From Mesonia oceanica (GTDB lineage: Bacteria; Bacteroidota; Bacteroidia; Flavobacteriales; Flavobacteriaceae), in assembly GCF_902499555.1 (NCBI RefSeq), contig NZ_CABVMM010000005.1:62001-126000 (forward strand): a stretch of DNA of 64,000 nucleotides. Reading direction: 5' to 3'. This document shows, one piece after another, positions 61,321-64,000 of this stretch. Below the pieces are notes generated by a model. That model saw nothing but the letters and a program-made list of their open reading frames with translations, was not told the origin of the DNA and did no database searches. A program made the position numbers and the translations under genes. The first letter of the stretch is position 1; each line of letters begins with the position of its first letter.

Positions 61321-61421
61321 AACTTTTTAAAAGAACTTTTTCAAAATATATCGGTTATATTGAAAAGTTAGATTTTTAAGTTAACATTTTTCAAAAATGT
61401 TCTTTTATACTTGAAAAAGTT
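61321..61421. repeat. Cluster of AACTTTTTCAA direct and inverted repeats
   Basis: AACTTTTTCAA at 61334-61344 has an exact inverted copy TTGAAAAAGTT at 61411-61421, and near copies at 61321-61330 and 61360-61369. A further palindrome acattttt-c-aaaaatgt lies at 61384-61400. The 13-mer TTAAAAGAACTTT (61327-61339) recurs at 61759-61771. The cluster is free of ORFs. It may be a protein-binding region of the element. Confidence 0.6.
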
Positions 61422-61447
61422 AGCCAGTTTATTCAGGCAATTTTTTT

Positions 61448-61479
61448 AATCCCACACTTACTGAGTGTGGGATTTTTTG
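61448..61479 (+). terminator. Third terminator in the element
   Basis: Perfect 11-bp stem aatcccacact (61448-61458) / agtgtgggatt (61464-61474), loop tactg, followed by TTTT. It is a strong, canonical hairpin without a gene directly before it, so a small RNA could end here. Confidence 0.85.
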
Positions 61480-61582
61480 TTTTCTATCAGAGCTAATAAA
61501 TCCCCTAAATTGTTACGTGTCGATTCTTTTAATTAAATTTGTAATAGTAAAATATATGTGTAAGCATTGTTGCTAAATCCGA

Positions 61583-61754
61583 ATTACCACACTTGACAAA
61601 TAGTCAAGGATTTAACAAGCAGATGATGTTGACACGCCAGTATGGCGTGGCTTGTATCATGGCTTGTTTAGGATGTGGTAATCCTGGGTTTAAAATGGTA
61701 CAATGTCCACGCTTTTTACATTTTTAAAACAATTTATAAACCCAAATTACCACA
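61583..61754 (+). other. Nested inverted-repeat (cloverleaf-like) DNA/RNA structure
   Basis: Outer arms ATTACCACA (61583-61591) / TGTGGTAAT (61674-61682). Inside: hairpin one CTTGAC-aaata-GTCAAG (61592-61608), then a long stacked arm AACAAGC (61614-61620) / GCTTGTT (61662-61668), ATGAT (61623-61627) / ATCAT (61656-61660), and CACGCCA-gta-TGGCGTG (61633-61649). A second loop follows: GGGTTTA (61686-61692) / TAAACCC (61737-61743), and then a third direct ATTACCACA (61746-61754). The layout looks designed: either a structured RNA or a recombination or binding site. No ORF covers it, and no promoter could be assigned. Confidence 0.7.
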
Positions 61755-61793
61755 ATTATTAAAAGAACTTTATTAAGTAGAATTAGTCAATTA

Positions 61794-62513
61794 TTGAAGC
61801 TGTTTTTAATACTGACAATTGTAACAGGCACTACGGTTGCGCATTCACAAGAGTCTAAAATAGAAGTTACAATAAATCCAGAAATTTCTATGAAAGTACT
61901 GAAAAGTACACCGATTGCTAAATTCGATATTTACAGAGTTTCAAAAAAGAAAATTGAATATTATCAATTAGTAGATGGTCAAGTTCCAACAAAAAAGGCA
62001 ATTCGACTTAATGGCCTATTAGAAAAATACAGACCCGAGTTTGATGCTTATCATCAAACTCTAGAAGATAATAAGAATAAGAGACAAGTAATAGATAGCA
62101 TTCTTGGCTTGGCAAATTTATTTCTCGATACTAAAGGGAGATATTCTAATAAAGAAGGTTATCTTATAAAGGCTCAAAAAATCGCTGATTACAATAATAT
62201 TATCGTTACAACCACTAAGGAAAACAAAGCTGTTTTTCAGCAGCTTGCAGAAGGTGACAACAATGGCTACTCGAAGGCGAAGGAACGAGAAATTGTATTG
62301 TACTCGAAAGACGAAAGAACAAGAAAGAGTGAAGTTGAAATCTATATAAATAGTATAACTGAAACAAAAGAGGCTTTTAAAGAGCCTCAGAAAACCTATG
62401 ATTATAGACAATATATTGAATTAGAAAAAGAGCTAGATTCAATACCAAAGACTACACTTGGAAAAGTAAATGCTAAAACCCCTAAATTTGTTTTGGTTAG
62501 ACTTAACCATTAG
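61794..62513 (+). CDS. Secreted protein of unknown function, TTG start
   Basis: A 239-residue protein. The frame opens at TTG 61794, giving MKLFLILTIVTGTTVAHSQ, a good signal peptide; no in-frame ATG or GTG starts lie nearby upstream, so TTG is the likely start. The rest is charged and helical (KYRPEFDAYHQTLEDNKNKRQ, then EAFKEPQKTYDYRQYIELEKELDSIPK). No family recognised. It starts 40 bp after the last ATTACCACA repeat, so it may depend on that structured region for expression. Confidence 0.55.
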   Translation: MKLFLILTIVTGTTVAHSQESKIEVTINPEISMKVLKSTPIAKFDIYRVSKKKIEYYQLVDGQVPTKKAIRLNGLLEKYRPEFDAYHQTLEDNKNKRQVIDSILGLANLFLDTKGRYSNKEGYLIKAQKIADYNNIIVTTTKENKAVFQQLAEGDNNGYSKAKEREIVLYSKDERTRKSEVEIYINSITETKEAFKEPQKTYDYRQYIELEKELDSIPKTTLGKVNAKTPKFVLVRLNH

Positions 62514-62619
62514 AAAATCAAATAATTATAACAAAGAGCAATAAGCTATTTTATTAAAATTGTTAATAATCAGTTGAAAAATAACGATAGCTAAAAATTA
62601 TTATTTATATTTATTTCAA

Positions 62620-62627
62620 TAGTTTTG
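62620..62627 (+). promoter_or_regulatory. -7 element before the 82-residue gene
   Basis: TAGTTTTG matches TAnnTTTG and ends 27 bp before the ATG at 62655. No clear TTG at -33 is visible. Confidence 0.5.
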
Positions 62628-62654
62628 TCTTATATAAACAAATAAAACTGAATT

Positions 62655-62903
62655 ATGAAAGCTAGAAATTTGAAATCATTAGAAGATGCAACCGACAGAG
62701 ACTTGCTGAAATATGTGTTAGCAAGTAATCGACAAATCTTAAGAAGACTAGAATGTCTTGAAAGTTCTTTTGAAAAGGATAAAAAGAGACCTCCGCACTA
62801 TGAAACCACCAAGCGTATGATTGATGGTCTTGATTCATCTTATGATAGAATAAATGATTATCTAAAAATGGATGATATTGAAAAAGGTATTTTGAAGATG
62901 TAA
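62655..62903 (+). CDS. Small coiled-coil protein at the right end of the element
   Basis: An 82-residue, highly charged protein (KSLEDATDRDLLKYVLASNRQILRRLECLE, then YDRINDYLKMDDIEKGILKM) with heptad-like helices. No known domain. Its stop is 19 bp before the right terminal repeat, and the rnz start is 53 bp beyond its stop with no terminator between. Read-through from its promoter could therefore now express rnz. Confidence 0.55.
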   Translation: MKARNLKSLEDATDRDLLKYVLASNRQILRRLECLESSFEKDKKRPPHYETTKRMIDGLDSSYDRINDYLKMDDIEKGILKM

Positions 62904-62922
62904 TGTAGAACGTATGCTATTA

Positions 62923-62946
62923 GGTACAACCAAGTATATAATTATC
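62923..62946 (+). repeat. Right terminal inverted repeat (24 bp)
   Basis: Exact reverse complement of the left repeat at 59495-59518; followed at once by TAATTTAT. Confidence 0.9.
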
Positions 62947-62954
62947 TAATTTAT
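62947..62954 (+). repeat. Right target-site duplication, 8 bp
   Basis: TAATTTAT, second copy of 59487-59494. It lies 2 bp before the rnz start codon. Confidence 0.85.
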
Positions 62955-62956
62955 TT

Positions 62957-63865
62957 ATGGAAGTTACCATTTTAGGCTGTTATTCAGCTACTCCGAGAAC
63001 ATTCAACAATCCCACTTCACAGGTTTTAGAAATCAATAACCATTTGTTTTTGATTGATTGCGGGGAAGGTACGCAGGTTCAACTTCGAAAAAGAAAAATA
63101 AAGTTTTCTCGCATCAAACATATTTTTATTAGTCATCTTCATGGCGATCACTTTTTTGGACTTATTGGACTCATTTCTACCTTCGGACTTTTAGACCGAA
63201 AGACTGAACTTCATATTCACGGTCCAAAAGGAATTAAAGATATTATTTTATTACAGCTAAAGCTTTCAAAATCTTGGACAGGATATCCTCTGTATTTTCA
63301 CGAGCTGGACACAACCACTCCTGAACTTATTTTTGAAGATGAAAAAGTTACTGTAGAAACCATTCCCTTAGCGCATCGCGTTTATGCCAACGGATATTTT
63401 TTCAAAGAAAAAGAAGGCGATCGAAAATTATTGATCAACGAAGTACAACAATATGAAATTGATGTCGCTTATTACCGAAGTATTAAAAAAGGAAAAGACG
63501 TCACTTTGGAAGATGGTACGGTGATTCCAAATGAGAAACTAACGGCTCCACCAGAAAATCCAAAATCCTATGCTTTTTGTAGCGATACCGTTTATAAACC
63601 TGAAATAGCAGAACAAATTCAAGGAGTTACCGGTTTGTACCATGAATCTACTTTTTTAGAGCAACACCAACATTTGTGTGAAAAAACCAAACATTCTACA
63701 GCTAAGGAAGCTGCACAAATCGCTAAGGCCGCCAACGCTCAACAATTAATTTTAGGACATTACTCTACCCGGTATGGCAATATAGAAGTATTTAAAGAAG
63801 AAGCTCAAACTGTTTTCGAAAACGTCATTTTAGCGGAAGATGGGAAGGTTATTTCTTTCGAATAG
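62957..63865 (+). CDS. rnz: Ribonuclease Z
   Basis: A 302-residue metallo-beta-lactamase-fold endonuclease that removes the 3' trailer from tRNA precursors. Signature motifs: FLIDCGEGTQVQLRKRKIKF, HLHGDHFFGLIGL (zinc ligands), LIPLAHRVYANGYFF-type loop (actual TIPLAHRVYANGYFFKEK), YCSDTVY-type Asp in FCSDTVYKPE, and HSTAKEAAQIAKAANAQQLILGHYSTRY. Length matches bacterial RNase Z. Its start lies 2 bp beyond the duplicated target site of the mobile element, so its native leader was cut by the insertion. Confidence 0.94.
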   Translation: MEVTILGCYSATPRTFNNPTSQVLEINNHLFLIDCGEGTQVQLRKRKIKFSRIKHIFISHLHGDHFFGLIGLISTFGLLDRKTELHIHGPKGIKDIILLQLKLSKSWTGYPLYFHELDTTTPELIFEDEKVTVETIPLAHRVYANGYFFKEKEGDRKLLINEVQQYEIDVAYYRSIKKGKDVTLEDGTVIPNEKLTAPPENPKSYAFCSDTVYKPEIAEQIQGVTGLYHESTFLEQHQHLCEKTKHSTAKEAAQIAKAANAQQLILGHYSTRYGNIEVFKEEAQTVFENVILAEDGKVISFE

Positions 63866-63875
63866 TTAATTATCA

Positions 63876-63921
63876 TCCTGAACTTATTTAACTACGTTGA
63901 ATCTTCGATTTCAGGATCTCA
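63876..63921 (+). repeat. Dispersed hairpin repeat, copy 2 (TCCTGAA...TTCAGGA)
   Basis: Arms TCCTGAA (63876-63882) / TTCAGGA (63910-63916), with the same core CGTTGAATCTT and flanking TCTCAT as the copy at 36731-36778. It follows the rnz stop by 10 bp; no gene is seen in the last 80 bases. Confidence 0.7.
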
Positions 63922-64000
63922 TCTAATTTGATCAAAAATTCAACTTTAATTTCTTTCGATTAAAATTTCGTAAACTTTTAAAATTTGCTTTTCCTTTAGC

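Larger units (their letters stand above)
59495..62946. mobile_element. 3.45-kb TIR-bounded element carrying a toxin-antitoxin pair, no transposase found
   Basis: The ends are perfect 24-bp inverted repeats: left 59495-59518, beginning GATAATTATATACTTGG; right 62923-62946. They are flanked immediately by an 8-bp direct repeat TAATTTAT (59487-59494 and 62947-62954), the usual signature of transposition. Inside are a minus-strand PD-(D/E)XK-like gene, a Panacea/toxin pair, about 700 bp of structured non-coding DNA, a secreted-protein gene and an 82-residue gene. Genes reach within 13 and 19 bp of the two terminal repeats. No DDE, serine or tyrosine transposase pattern is visible, so it would need a partner element for mobility, or one of its unrecognised proteins is the enzyme. 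Removing it restores a 28-nt gap between the small pyr-operon gene and rnz. Confidence 0.85.

Noticed and set aside
61614..61670. Integron attC site in the structured region
   Set aside because: AACAAGC/GCTTGTT arms look similar, but the downstream box reads GTTTAGG rather than GTTRRRY and no integron integrase is present.
59495..62946. Invertible DNA segment (phase switch) between the 24-bp inverted repeats
   Set aside because: The flanking 8-bp direct repeat is better explained by transposition, and no recombinase gene is adjacent; inversion remains possible but less likely.
1..64000. CRISPR arrays
   Set aside because: No regularly spaced direct repeats of 25-40 bp with unique spacers were found; the BspA array is protein-coding.

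Overview
The window is AT-rich chromosomal DNA from a member of the Bacteroidota, most likely the family Flavobacteriaceae. Several signs agree: Bacteroidetes-type promoters (TAnnTTTG around -7, TTG around -33), secreted proteins ending in type IX secretion sorting domains, ECF sigma/anti-sigma operons with small secreted partners, a cysteine-free ribosomal protein L31, a large single-chain PurL, and families such as DUF4199, DUF4168 and DUF4252. Genus cannot be decided from sequence alone.

Layout. 1-3.4 kb: the N-terminal part of a BspA-like surface protein cut by the window edge, then an ECF sigma/anti-sigma operon with a repetitive secreted protein. 3.5-23 kb: mainly minus-strand metabolic and envelope genes (acyl-CoA ligase, GT2 glycosyltransferase, purL, secreted endonuclease, RsmB-like methyltransferase, a second ECF operon, MsbA-like ABC transporter, phosphoglucomutase, polyprenyl-phosphate glycosyltransferase). 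A decayed copy of the purL 3' end lies on the far side of the glycosyltransferase gene. 23-26 kb: rpmE2 and a secreted metalloprotease. 25.9-32.6 kb: a sulfur-stress locus with cytochrome c, Crp/Fnr regulator, TauE/SafE exporter, methyltransferase, sterol desaturase-like protein, CstB-like persulfide dioxygenase-rhodanese and a YeeE/YedE pair. Three promoters here carry a GTAAC-N4-GTTAC-type site at exactly the same distance from the -7 box, which points to a local Crp/Fnr regulon. 33-37 kb: a three-gene acyl-CoA carboxylase. 38-45 kb: a two-component system, a HAD-enolase pair and tRNA-Pro(GGG). 45-53 kb: MFS pump, S41 protease, a third ECF operon with two DUF4252 proteins, dihydroxyacetone kinase and serine dehydratase. 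53-57.5 kb: dnaK, an aldo/keto reductase and an Nramp-like transporter lacking the DPGN metal motif. 57.6-63.9 kb: pyrR-pyrB-small protein-rnz, interrupted by a mobile element.

The most striking object is at 59495-62946. It is 3,452 bp long, has perfect 24-bp terminal inverted repeats, and is flanked by a perfect 8-bp direct repeat (TAATTTAT) that looks like a target-site duplication. Removing it and one TAATTTAT copy puts the rnz start codon 28 nt after the stop of the preceding pyr-operon gene. It contains no recognisable transposase. It carries a PD-(D/E)XK-like protein, a Panacea-domain antitoxin with an overlapping putative toxin gene, itself bracketed by 16-bp direct repeats, about 700 bp of strongly structured non-coding DNA, a secreted protein with a TTG start, and an 82-residue protein. 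The organisation resembles a mobile insertion cassette: transposon ends with passenger genes in place of a transposase.

Limits: all family assignments come from reading motifs; no database search was possible. Functions of most short accessory proteins are unknown.
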